Source of the DNA: Heloderma charlesbogerti
Taxonomy: Eukaryota; Chordata; Lepidosauria; Squamata; Helodermatidae
DNA: 64,000 nt
Direction of reading: 5' to 3'
Assembly (NCBI GenBank): GCA_026122225.1
Contig: JANEZZ010001567.1
Location: 79,759 to 143,758 of the forward strand
Both the position numbers and the translations under genes were made by a program. This document shows positions 1 through 10,221 of the stretch, piece after piece. Under the pieces are notes generated by a model that ran no database searches, was not told the DNA's origin, and saw only the letters and a program-made list of their open reading frames with translations. Position 1 is the stretch's first letter. Every line of letters begins with the position of its first letter.

Positions 1-97
1 TTCACCCCCCTCCAACACACACACACTGATGCCTCCTCTGCCTTCTTCTGCAGCCAAAACCCATCTTCTCATACAGGACAAGCCAGGAGTGCTTCTG

Positions 98-138
98 CTG
101 GAGACTGATGACGCCGCTAAAGAGCAAATTCTCACTGG
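98..138 (+). promoter_or_regulatory. X/Y-like MHC class II promoter module of beta copy A
   Basis: Positions 98-113 read CTGGAGACTGATGACG, which resembles the class II X1/X2 box (AGACAGATGACG type). After 17 bp comes CTCACTGG (131-138), a degenerate Y (inverted CCAAT) box. X and Y at roughly this spacing are the RFX/CREB/NF-Y sites that recruit CIITA. The module lies about 160 bp before the leader ATG. The same block, in the same order and spacing, is found upstream of copy C (41299-41339). I see no convincing S box. The Y box is a poor match, so function is inferred. Confidence 0.55.
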
Positions 139-272
139 TGCTTCTCTCGCCCCCTCTCTGGGACTTCAGGGAAACATCGCTGTCCCCCCTCCTTCCCCAT
201 CACAGACCCAAAAGTTTCCCTTCTGGGGCTGGAAGCAGATTTCTCTTTCCTTGTCCTCGTGGGGCAGCAGCC

Positions 273-363
273 ATGGGGTCTGCTTTCGTTCTCCCAGTGA
301 TGATGGTGCTGCTGATGGGGCCGTCCTTGGTCCCTGGAAGTGGAGGGAGGACGGAGCCCCCAG
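273..363 (+). pseudogene. MHC class II beta exon 1 (leader), pseudogene copy A
   Basis: Leader exon of a class II beta chain, 91 bp. It encodes 30 residues starting MGSAFVLPVMMVLLMGPSLV, a hydrophobic signal peptide that would target the chain to the ER. It ends in phase 1 before a good donor (gtaagg at 364). Length, phase and 5' flank match the intact leader of copy C (41461-41551). The exon itself is open. The gene is called a pseudogene because its beta-1 exon is destroyed, its beta-2 exon is frameshifted and no plus-strand transmembrane exon was found. Confidence 0.85.
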
Positions 364-3140
364 GTAAGGGGAGGAGATATGCGGGGGGGGGGGCTTGGAG
401 GGATGCCATTATGCCCCTGACCATCTCAATGGGGTACCAAATAAGCCTCCCCTGAGTAGGAGACCCCCAGAACCCAAAGGCAGGTGGTCCCTGTGGAGAG
501 AAAAGGGGCAAAAAGGATCCAGGAAACCTCCAACGTTCATGGGTGGTGGTGGTGGAAAAGTGAAATGGGAGCCCCCAGGATCCTCACCCACCCCTTCTGC
601 CCGGCCCCATTGCCTCTGGAGCTGCCTCAACAGGGGTTGGGACCCTGGAGGGTCTGTCTCCCCCAAGGAGGCCCCTGATGGCTATGTGCCACCTCGAGTA
701 TCAGAGGCAGTGTGCCTATGTACACCGGTTGGTGGGGAACATGGGCAGGAGGGTGCTGTTGCACTCCTGCCCTGCTTGTGTGTCTCCCATCGACAGCTGG
801 GTGGCCACTGTGTGAACAGAATGCTGGACTCGATGGGCCCTTGTTCTGATCCAGCATCAGGGCTCTGCTTATGTTCTTGGGTTCTTTGCAAGGGAGGGAA
901 GGAGGGAGACCGTGAAACGGAAAGGAAGGCTGGGGCAGGGCAGGGCTCTCTGGGGAAGAGAGGGGGTGGCCGTGGGGTGCTGCTGCAATGGACCACTTAG
1001 CAGACTGTCCTTGCTGGATCAGGCCAGAAAGGTCTGTCTAGTTCTCCCTCTTTGGCCAAGTGTGGCCGCCCAAGGGCCTCCTTCAAGCTCACAAGGCAAT
1101 TGCTGGCCCGCCTTTCCCCCTCCCCATTGCCTTCCACAGCTGCACAGCAGGCAGAAGTTCAACAGAGGAAGCGCCTCTCCTCTCTGCAGCTCTGTACTAG
1201 AAAAGCTGCAGCTGCTGAAGGCAGAGGAACCTCCCCAGAGAGTAGCAGGTGGCTGCAGGAAAGTTTGGGTTCAGTGAGGGGTGGACAGAACCGCCCCCCC
1301 CATAGTCTCCCCCCCCCAACCCCGCTTGCAGGCTCTCACCTTGGCAGCTGCCATCACCTTCCCTGACATCAGTGAAGAGGCCTTTTAACAAGAGCCTCTT
1401 GAACAGCCAGGGGGACAGGCAGAAGTCCAACCTGGACCCAGCATTTCCAGCAGGGACGTGCGGGGATGAGGGACGTCTGCACCTGTTGAACTTTTGCCTA
1501 GCACGCAGCTATTAAGGGCAGATGTGCTCTGCCAGGGGAGCAGTGGGGCCCCCAATCCCTTCCCTTTCACTGCCTTTCCCAACTCCTTGGCCCCACCTTC
1601 CGCCCAGTTTCCTGAGGTGTGTTCAGAGTGGGGCTTCTGCCTGAGGGAACCCCCCTGCAGGGTCTCAGAATATCAGAAGTGCCCTGGTGCTGGATCAGAC
1701 CAAGGGGGTGCTGGTGGTGCCTGCAGGAAGGCCCTGTTGGAACTTCCTCCCCAAGTTAGATCATCCGGGCAGTTTCATGACTGAGTGAGGCCTGGATTTC
1801 TGGTCCTAATCCAACACTCCAACCACAACACTACATTGGCTTCCTCTGGAGGTGTGTTTCTTTGCTGTGTTACTGGATCAAAGTCTTAGGGAAAGATCTT
1901 GTTCTTGTGCCCTGTTTTCCTCCCCTCCCTTCCCTTCCCTTCCCTTCCTTTCCCCAAATCCTCACTTGGACGCTGTTAAAGCCCTTGGGTGGTTCCATCC
2001 CCCCTCCACCCTCCCTATAGGATTCCTGTCCTTGTAGCTGTCAAGGGGTGGGGGTAGGCGGAAGTCCAACCTGAGCTCAACGTTCCCAGCCGGGATGCAC
2101 AGTAATGATGGATATCTACTCCTGTTGAATGTCTATCTGTTATGCAGATTTAAAAGGCAGAAGAGAAAAGCCCTCTTCCTTTTACTGTCCTCCCGAACTC
2201 CCCCTCCAATTTTCTCCCTCCATTCCCAATGTGGGCAGAGTTCAGAGTGGGGGAGTTGTAGGTTGGACCCCTGCAGGGTTTGCTGGTGGTGGTCCTGGGA
2301 AGGGATTGCTTAAACCCGCTCCCTACTTGGCGGTCCCCTCCCGTGAGCTGGATGGGGTGGTGTCAGGGCCGGCCCAGGACATTATCGTGAGGTGTTGTGT
2401 TATGTCCTGATTGCAGGTTGGGAGGTGGGCTGAGTTAGTAACTTACAACAACTCTGCAGTGTTGTCCTGTGCTGTTTACCTTAATTTGCAGGTTGGGCAT
2501 CAGGCTGAGAGAGTAAAGTAGGACAGCCCAGCAATGTGGACGGGTGTTATTATACACTCCTTGCAGGATGGAGGGGCCTTGGGCTTGGAGAGTGGGCTCA
2601 GGGCAGCCCTGCAGTGTAGTTCACTGCTGCGACTGAGGCTGGTTGGGACCATCAGCCAAAACCCCTCCTACAAAACAGTCCTCGAGCTGCTGCAGCAAAG
2701 GTCAATCTGTATAAATACCCCCCTCCCTTCAGTCCCCTTCCAAGTCTCAATCAAGCACTGAGATGCAGGCAGAAGCTTCGTGTTCCATGGACTTTGAAAT
2801 GTTCAGAAACATAAAAGGGGGCCTGAGTGAGAGAGATGGAGGACTCTTCCCATTGCTGCTACAATATTTTTTTATGGGGAGAGGGTGCATACCCTGCTGC
2901 CCGGTCACGGCTACATTATGGACATCTTTTCCCTTCTGTCCTCCAGGAGAAGAAAACATGAAATAAGCTCTACTCAAATTGGTAATTGGAGGCATGTGTC
3001 CAGGGCCGCCCAAGACCATTTGCTGCCTGAGGGGAACCAGAAAATTGTCTTTGGTTCCCATCAGCAGTTTGTTTGATGGCAACTTTGGTGCCATCAGCAG
3101 TTTTACGGCTCGAGGCTGGGCTTGCATCGGTGGAATGACC
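364..3140 (+). other. Intron 1 of copy A, paralogous to intron 1 of copy C
   Basis: No gene here. The stretch aligns with 41552 to about 43430 downstream of the copy C leader. Shared blocks include the sequence just after the donor, the stretch around 1020-1400 (42 kb in C), the CTGCACCTGTTGAACTT block at 1480 (42372), and the segment ending near 3100 with the CTGCCTGAGGGGAACCAGAA block (43262). It is the remnant of a tandem duplication of the whole gene. Copy A carries an extra LINE 3' tail at 676-890 that C lacks. Confidence 0.8.
676..890 (+). repeat. CR1/L3-like LINE 3' tail
   Basis: Matches the 3' untranslated end of the LINE family seen at 63490-63685 and, inverted, at 49008-49230. Shared features are a pair of phrases around 'ggggaacatgggcaggagggtgctg' and the terminal 'gatccagcaTCAGGGCTCTGC TTATGTTCTT'. 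The corresponding place in copy C intron 1 (near 41860) lacks it, so it inserted after the A/C duplication. Confidence 0.75.
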
Positions 3141-3149
3141 AGCTTGGTG

Positions 3150-4275
3150 CTGGGCACTTATATACTGGCTAAAACTTGCTTATGCAAGTTCTGGATCAGG
3201 ATATGTCTCGCTTCTTCGGGAAGACAGTTATATCAGCCAATGGTCTAAAGCTATTAGAAACAAATTACAGATGCTGGGTTTTTCCAATAGCTTTCTTTCC
3301 ACCCAAGATATTTCTCAAGTAAAATCTATTTTTGTGCTTCGGATTAAAGATATGGATATCCAATATTCCTTATCTGCCATCCATACTACTTCTTCCCCAA
3401 CTCACTTAGGCTTGACATTTGACACTATGAGCTGTGCAAAGTATCTTGAAAATTTGACTATTGCTAAATAGCGTATAATTTTCTCTAAAGCCAGGTTCAA
3501 TGCAATTCCTTCTGCTGCATTAGCTGGTCACTTCCAGGGAATTCCTTACACAAATTGTCTTTGCCCACGTGGAGATGAAGTGCCAGAGTCTCTATCTCAT
3601 GTATTTCTTTTTTGTAATTTTTATGAAAAGGTAAAGGTGTCCCCAACCAGTCGTGTCCGACTCTAGGGTGGGGTGCTCATCCCCGTTTCTAAGCCGAAGA
3701 GCCAGCGCTGTTCGAAGACGCTTCCATGGCCATGTGGCCGGCATGACTGAAAACCGAGGTGCACGGAACGCTGTTACCTTTCCCGCCGAGGCGGTACCTA
3801 TTTATCTACTTGCAATTTCTTGCTTTCGAACTGCTAGGTTGGCAGGAGCTGGGACTGAAGACGGAAGCTCACTCCATTACGCAGCACTTGGGTCTCGAAC
3901 TGCTGTCCTGCCGACCTTCCGGTCTGCAGTTCAGCATCTTAACCACTAAGACGTATCATACCCATCTTAAATAAATTCCCTGGAAGACTCTCTGGCTGGT
4001 ATTTTACTTACTTATTGACTGATGCTAATAAATAGGGAACAGATGCGGCTGCAAAATGTTTATTCTGTGCTATTAAGATTTGCAAGGTCATTCTTCAGAC
4101 TTATATGTAATAAGTGGTTGATGATATTTTATCATACTATCATACTGTATTTAGGTTTTAAATATTTTAAATAGTTGTATTGTTCATTGTTTTTTGTGTT
4201 AGGTATTTTAGTCTGTGGAATATTTTGCATTTTAAATGGGATGTGACCGTATAATAATAATAAACTGAAACTGAG
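3150..4275 (+). mobile_element. LINE 3' end (non-LTR retrotransposon, clade uncertain), split by a SINE
   Basis: Degenerate plus-strand reading frames encode the C-terminus of a non-LTR retrotransposon protein. The text around 3500-3630 has a cysteine/histidine cluster (CLCPRGDEVPESLSHVF type), typical of the C-terminal knuckle after the reverse transcriptase. The frame resumes after the SINE at about 3960 and the element ends in a TAA-type tail (ataataataataaa, about 4251-4264). The 3' tail and knuckle suggest an R4/Dong- or L2-related LINE, but I cannot assign it. It lies in intron 1 of copy A. Confidence 0.6.
3627..3952 (-). mobile_element. Sauria SINE (tRNA-derived, BovB-tailed)
   Basis: Read on the minus strand it begins with a tRNA-like A box (cttagtggttaagatgctg) and a B box (gttcgagaccc), the Pol III promoter. 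It ends with the BovB-like tail gagtcggacacgactgg followed by ACCTTT repeats. This structure defines the Sauria SINE family of squamates, which is mobilised by BovB machinery. It is inserted in the LINE at 3150-4275. It is one of the best taxonomic markers in the window. Confidence 0.88.
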
Positions 4276-4409
4276 TGGCTTGAAGCTGGGTAAGTCTCAG
4301 GCAACATGGCAGCTGCATCCGGGGCTCTCCTCATCATGTGGTGCAGCCTGAGCATCTCTCTGAACCCCCAACCGTTTTTGCTGACCGAACCCCCGTCCTC
4401 CTTCTCCAG

Positions 4410-4684
4410 CAGCCCCCATTTCCTGGTCCAGGAGAAGTCCGATGCCATCGCACCCATGGGATGCAGCAGGTGAGCCTCCTCTACTGGCCCATATATGGCC
4501 AGCAGAACTTTGCCCACTTCGACAGCGCTCTGGGCAAGGATGTGGCCGACGCAGAGTGGGCCAAGCGCGATGTCCAGTGATGGAACAAAGACAAGGACAA
4601 CCTGTGGGATTGGATGGCCCGGGTGAGGTCTGCCGGTACAATTACGGTGGTATCTACAGGCCTTTTGCCCACAGGCTGCAGGAT
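4410..4684 (+). pseudogene. MHC class II beta exon 2 (beta-1 domain), heavily damaged, copy A
   Basis: Fragments in three plus-strand frames align end to end with the intact beta-1 exon of copy C. Frame one gives SPHFLVQEKSDAIAPMGC (C: GHFLHQFKAECRFANGTG). The next gives VSLLYWPIYGQQNFAHFDSA and then GKDVADAEW (C: FLERHVYDRQELVRFDSH). An in-frame TGA follows at 4578-4580, where C has the tyrosine before WN. A further shift near 4620-4635 restores EVCRYNYGGIYRPFAHR (C: FCRHNYEILGPFAHA). The first disulfide cysteine and the glycosylation site are gone. The donor is degraded (aggatgag). It cannot encode a peptide-binding domain. Confidence 0.8.
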
Positions 4685-4689
4685 GAGTC

Positions 4690-4925
4690 TGGGGGCTTCT
4701 CCACATGGGGCTTTTATCCTGCCATTGAGATTGGTTACTCACGGAAGTTACATGATGTCCTTTACATGATGTCGGCAACCTCCAGGGTGTCTCCTGGGCG
4801 AAATGACCTTTATTCCGTTTTTTAAAAGATCGGAGATAATGAGCTATCAAATTACAGCATGTTGAGTTTCCTCCTAAAAAGAGGAAGTTGTGCAATACCA
4901 CAGCACCATCTAGTGACTGTATAAT
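4690..4925 (+). repeat. Unclassified interspersed repeat (family also at 18425-18845)
   Basis: From about 4690 the sequence (gggcttttatcctgcc, gagattggttactcacggaag, catgatgt) matches the reverse complement of 18838-18700. Both copies end near a block containing an AGTGCTAGATGG-like motif (here caccatctagtgact). I cannot assign it to a named family. It directly abuts the ruined donor of the copy A beta-1 exon. Confidence 0.5.
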
Positions 4926-5990
4926 GATACATATAGAATACGCAGATAAGGGGGGAAATGGAGCGGGGGGGAGGGAAGCAAGTGTAAAGACAGCCCGTTG
5001 AGATGCTGCATTTAAAATGGAAGTAGAAAGCCCAGGTAAAGTTTCAGGATTTCAGCTTGGTATAGAAATGTTCCAGAAGGCTCCCGCCCAGGGCCAGGCA
5101 ACCAAGTGGGGGGCGGAGAGGAGAGAAGGGGCATCTCTTCCAAGCACTGGGGGTAGGTGGGTGGGGATTCCATCCCCTTCCTGCTGCTGTGGGTGGGGGC
5201 TGCAGAGAAGGCCGCCTTTGAGAAAAGCCTCCCCTATTACTCTCCCGTCCCCAAACTGACTTTCTGTTCCCCCACCTCACCAGCCCCTCCCTGCAAGTTC
5301 CTCAGCCAGGCCATTTTTTAAGGCTTTGAGAGGCCAGGGGTGGGCAGGGGTTGAATATTAACTTGCAATTTATTATTAACATTTAGATGCCCCCTTGTTG
5401 ACTAAAAAGCCCTCAAGGCCATGCACAGCCATTTAAAACAATAAAAATAAGGTTGAAAACTACACAATTTAAAAGGCTAAATTCAAGAGATGCACCTTCC
5501 CCCACCCCTTTCTCAAAGCCAGGAGTAGGGGCAATAATAGTCCTTGGGGTGGCATTGCAGAGTTTGGAAGCGACAGGGGAGAAAGCCCTTCCACACCTCC
5601 CTGGCGTTCCACGTACAGGACCCTTTTTTTCCTATTTAAGCAACTCATATGAACATCAATAAAGTTAAACGAAAATGTGCAGTATTTATTTGTAATATTT
5701 ATACTAATATTCATATTTATTTATTTATATTAAGTCATAATGACAAATAACATTCAGGTTACTGTAAAATTTATCATGTCACCCCACCCCCACCTCGCCC
5801 ACACACACACTTTTCTGTGCAGCAAATTCTGGTTTGTGATGGGCAAAAGCAATTTCTCTTAGAAGAGCCCAGTCTATTCCGAGAGCAGGTACCAGTGGCA
5901 GTCTTGACAGCAGCATTGTTGACCTGAATTTATTTTTCTGAAAAGATCGTTTGGAGAATGCGCTTTTATTTCTTCTTCACAATCTGAAAT
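4926..5990. other. Non-coding intron 2 sequence, copy A, with low-complexity patches
   Basis: No gene or recognised element. There are G-rich (4950-4975, 5105-5175) and T/A-rich (5650-5770) patches. The part corresponding to an intact beta-1 exon in copy C is missing just before 6000, where alignment with C resumes. Confidence 0.5.
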
Positions 5991-7819
5991 GGGGAGAGTT
6001 AGATAAAGGCAGAAAGCCCCCCCATCACAAATGAGAGATTGGGGGCAGCGGGGGGAGGAGGATGAAGGAAGGAAGGGTTGGGCAGTGAGGAGGACACCGA
6101 GGGAGCTGGGGAAGGGGCGGCCGAGGCGGGAGGTGAGTGGGTTGAAAGGGTCCCCCCCTCTGTTTCTCTGCTCTGCAGTTTCTGGGGTTGGGTCTCCATG
6201 TGGGGGGGGGGGTACTTGTGACTCACTCCCCCCCAATACACAGATATAGACACAAGCAGAGCAGGCTCAGAGGCCCCAACTGAGCGGCCCCTCCCCACAG
6301 GCCACGGGGCAGCACAGGGAGACACACACAGAGCAAGAGCAAGCGGGAGCCCCGTGGCACCTTCAAGGGGAGCCATATAACACCCACCCACACGGACACA
6401 CACAAGTCCAGGATCCGCCGGGGTACCTGGAAAGGACTTCCTGCCTGGACTATTTCACTTTATAGGAGGGTGAGAAACAGGTTTTTCCCTCTTTCTCCCC
6501 CACTCATCTCTCTCTGACCTGGTTCGCATGACATGGCAGCCCATCCTGGCTTTATTGACCCATGGGGGCGGCTGCATTGTGCCCGGTGCCAGCGGGCGCC
6601 ATTTTTGCATGGCGCCTGCGGGCATCAGGCTTGCTGTAGCTCACCAAGTCATGCGAACCCAGAGGACAGGAGTTGTTCGATGGTTGGACCACCCTTAGAT
6701 AGCCCTAAAACCAGCCATGGCTTATTCCCCAGAGGCCATGGCCTAAGGGAAGGGCCAGAGGTTCCCCGTGGCTGTTCTTGATGGTAAAGTAGCTTCCTCA
6801 TTCCAAAAACAACAGAATCCTCCCATCGTTTTCCATAGATATTGCCTCATAGCTAATCTGATGTCCTCCCCCATAAATCTGAGCTCACATCACAACTCCT
6901 AGAAGATTCCCATAAGATTAAAATCTACAAAGAAGACTTCAACATACTCCTTTCATGGCAGATACAGTTTATTTTGAAGTATATCTTTGAGAAAACAACC
7001 CTTTATTCAACCTTTACTAAATCTAAGTACATAACTCTTTCTAGACATCGATATATCAAGCTTTTTAATTATCGTGCCTTGCACAATATTTTTTGCTCAT
7101 TAATGGATATGTGAAAATGGTGCACCTTTACCCAGAATGAAACATTCTTACACCTCGTCCTCCTCCCTCACATAACTCTTTTCATTCTGAGTGCTGAGAT
7201 GAAACTCAGCATTTTCCTTTAAATGGATAATATCCCCCTGGCCTTGCCAATCAGCTTTTAACAGCAGTTACTCAGAATTCATCGAGTATTGTGAACTCGC
7301 CTCTGCCTTTGTGTGCCTTCTCTTTCCTACAATCACAATTTTTTACTTATTCACCTTTCCACTTTTTCAATCATGTATCATTCAGCATTTTCAGTAGTGC
7401 TTCAGTTGGCGTTTTGTAACAAGACAACTTTTCTTGCTTCGATGGAGGGGAGTTACCCGTTTATCCCTGGACGCCTTCGCAATTCCGATACAGCAAAACC
7501 AGCCCTGTCTTAAACTCTGTGACAGACCCACTTGTCCAAACCGACGTGGCCTGAGAGATACCTGCAGCCTCCCTGTGCGAATGCAGCTTCCCTCTGAAGA
7601 AGGCCAGGTGTGGGGGAAGCCAGAGGGAGGGGCTGCGACCTCCCTGCCCTATTTGTGGACCCCCCAGGAGGGTGTCTGGCTGGCTGCAGAGGGAAAGAGA
7701 ACGTTGCTGGCATTGCTGTGCCCAGAAAACCCTCCTCCGTTTTCTGGATCTCTCTCAGCTTCTCTTCCTTCCCCCTCTCACCCCCCTGGTGTCTCACACA
7801 TGTTCTTCTATCCTTCCAG
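5990..7819 (+). other. Intron 2 of copy A, paralogous to split intron 2 of copy C
   Basis: Aligns in order with four blocks of copy C. About 6030-6935 matches 48130-49006, including the CCCCCCAATACACAGA block and the ATGGTAAAGTAGCTTCCTCAT block (6781; 48811). About 6930-7175 matches 55853-56107. About 7181-7510 matches 63686-64000. The uninterrupted state here shows exactly what was inserted in copy C. It ends at the beta-2 acceptor. Confidence 0.85.
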
Positions 7820-8108
7820 TTAAGCCCACCGTCTCCATCTCTCCCACCAAGGACGACCCCCTCTCCCCCCACACCCTGCTGCTCTGCACTGCGGCCAGTT
7901 TCTATCCCCTGGAGACTGAGATCAAGTGGGTGAAGAACGGGCAGGAGCCGGGAGGAGAAGGAAGGGGTCGCCTATGGGGAAGAGCTCTGGAACAGAGACT
8001 GGACATACCAGTCCCAGGTGATGCTGGAGACCACGCCCGAGCGGGGAGACATCTACACCTGCCAGGTGGAGCACCCCAGCCTGGAGACGCCCATCACTGT
8101 GCAGTGGG
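7820..8108 (+). pseudogene. MHC class II beta exon 3 (beta-2 Ig domain), frameshifted, copy A
   Basis: Immunoglobulin C1-type domain of a class II beta chain. It starts after a good acceptor (ccttccag) in phase 1 with VKPTVSISPTKDDPLS. It shows the first Ig cysteine (LLLCTAASFYP) and the core tryptophan (IKWVKNGQE). The second half, in another frame, reads WNRDWTYQSQVMLETTPERG and then YTCQVEHPSLETPITVQW, with the second cysteine and the CD4-contact-side VEHPS motif. The exon is 289 bp against the usual 282. The excess 7 bp lie near 7948-7960 (after NGQE) and shift the frame. The donor at 8109 (gtacga) is present. Confidence 0.93.
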
Positions 8109-8407
8109 GTACGAGCCCCCCCTCCCTCTCTCTCCCCGTTTCCCCTGGAGACCCAATCCTGCAAACAGGTGGGAATTCCGCATACCTGTGTCACCCCTGA
8201 CCTGCTCAGGATCCAGAAAGCCCACCCACCCCTTCTCAGGAGGTTCTCTGTTCCGATGGCTGTTGTAGTGAGAGCTGAAATCTGGAGCTGTCCCTCAATC
8301 CCCGTGCCACATTCCTGAGGATCAGCCAGGAGTTCCTGTTGTGCTTATTATTATTTATATAGTGCCATCACACAGGAACTTACAATCTAAAAATCAACAT
8401 GGGAGGC

Positions 8408-9115
8408 AGAAGAAGGGCAACAGTGTGTGCAGTTCTGGCTACCACACCTCAGAAAGGACATTGTAGAGCTGGGGAAGGTGCAGAAAAGGGAAACCCGAAG
8501 AATCAAGGGACTGGAGCAACCCCCCAACGAGGAAAGGGCTTTAACATCTGGGTTTGTTTTTTTTAGCAGAGGCGAGTAAGGGGTATTAAGGAAATATCTA
8601 AGGCAGGTTAGGTTGAACAGACAGGAATTTATTAAAGCACATCATAGCTGTGGGAGAGTCAGTCAAAACTAAGTCTCACCAAATACAAAAAACAGGATGC
8701 ATGTATACAGACTGTTAGTTGGGGAACAAAGAAAATACACTATGCATGCTCAAGAGCTAATTTAACTCTGCAAGGGTCTTAGCAGCACAGCTGCATTCTT
8801 ATCTTCAGGGATGAGCTACTTTGGTGGATAGGAATGTCCTGCTTATAATGAGCAAGCTACAATGACCTTCTCATGGTCATTCTCTCAATCCCATCAGGCA
8901 CCTTGCCTGAACCAAACTACTTATGAAGCCTAGTTAGGCCTGCTTTTATGGGGGGAATGATGGAGGTGTAGAAAATTATGCCTGGTGTGGATAAAGTAGA
9001 CAGGAAGATCTTTCTCTCTTTCTGTCATAATACTAGGACCCAGTGGGGTTATCCCATGAAGCTGAATGGTGGGAGGAATGGTTTATTCAGGACAAATAAA
9101 GGGAAGCTGGGTGAA
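8408..9115 (+). mobile_element. CR1/L3-like LINE 3' fragment, split by a ~370-bp insertion
   Basis: 8408-8583 and about 8955-9115 together match the family at 63060-63360: 'cacctcagaaaggacattgtagagctgg', then after the gap 'gtagaaaattatgcctggtgtgg' and 'ggacccagtggggttatcccatgaagctg...'. This is the end of the ORF2 coding region in plus orientation. The piece between (8584-8955) is unrelated DNA. It carries a minus-strand AATAAA (tttatt at about 8629) and could be a solo LTR, but I cannot see clear TG...CA ends. Confidence 0.6.
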
Positions 9116-9359
9116 TGGTAGGTAGTAGAAGGATAAGGCGCATTGAGCCAATGAAGACATCACAATAGCACTCTCTTAACTATGCTCACGAGATTGTGAG
9201 GGGGCCTCAGGATTTAAGCACCCCCTCTCCCGGGCCCCTCCTGTCTCCCACAATTTTGCCCCCGGCCCCATCAGCCTTGATTTTAGTTTCGTGTTACATC
9301 AGGACTAAGGTCACCTGCCCTTAACGCTAATGAAATTCCCTGCGAACTCTGGAAACAGC

Positions 9360-9580
9360 CTCCAATTTGTTTATTTGTTTATTTAATTTATATCCTGCCT
9401 TTTTTCCTCCTTAAGGAACCCAAGGCAACGTACATAATCCTCCTCCTCTCCATTTTAGCCTCACAACAACAACCCTATGAGGTGGATTAGGCTGAGAGTC
9501 TGTGACTGGCCCAAAATCACCCAGTGAGCTTCCATGGCCAAGTGGGGACTAGAACCCGGATCTGCTGCCTCCCAGTCCAA
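9360..9580 (-). mobile_element. tRNA-derived SINE (MIR-like), fragment
   Basis: Contains the common reptile SINE text 'acaacaaccctatgaggtgg...gtgactggcccaaaatcacccagtgagcttcc' and 'gaacccggatctg'. Read in reverse this is a tRNA-like head (GTTCaAATC type B box) followed by the 'aGTCACTGGGTGA' core. A better copy with the full tRNA-like head is at 25405-25570. Confidence 0.6.
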
Positions 9581-9774
9581 TCCTGGGTCTGGGTTAGGGC
9601 TGGTACGAGAGATTGGAGCCAGACAAGGGGAGAATTGCGCCATCCCACCTTGTCTCCCAATCACTGATTATGTGAGTTGTTTTTAAAACTGTGGCTTGTT
9701 TTAACTGCTGTTGGGTCTGTTTCTTAGGTTGTGCCTTATTTTTACATTATTTTGTAGTATGTCGATTGTGAAAA

Positions 9775-9978
9775 GGTGGGGCGAGAATTCCTTCATCATG
9801 CTAGCAACAGCAGTGCAGGGCGCGTTGTTGAACTGTGGACTCCGCTACCACAAGGCGGAGGGATGGCCCTGAACTTGGGGGGCTTTAAAAGGGGATCAGA
9901 CAGGATAAAGTTATCCATGGCCACTAGTCCTGATGTCTCCATGCCACCACAGGCAGGATGTCTCTGCGTGAGGCTTTT
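9775..9978 (+). mobile_element. CR1/L3-like LINE 3' fragment (left part)
   Basis: Encodes the tail of ORF2 (VVELWTPLPQGGG, then LGGFKRGSD) followed by the family 3' UTR ('atccatggccactagtcctgatg'). It stops where the CR1 at 9982 begins. The rest of the same 3' UTR reappears at 14745-14910, so the CR1 probably inserted into it. Confidence 0.6.
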
Positions 9979-10221
9979 CTTATAGAATCATAGAATCATA
10001 GAATAGTAGGGTTGGAAGGGGCCGACAAGGCCATCGAGTCCAACCCCCTGCTCAGTGCAGGAATCCAAGTCAGAGCATCCCCGACAGGTGGCTGTCCAGC
10101 CTTGTCTTGAAGGCCTCCAGTGTGGGAGAGCCCACCGCCTCCCTAGGTCATGCGTTCCATTGTCGTATTGCTCTGACACTCAGGATTTTTTCCTGATGTT
10201 CAGCCGGAATCTGGCTTCCTG

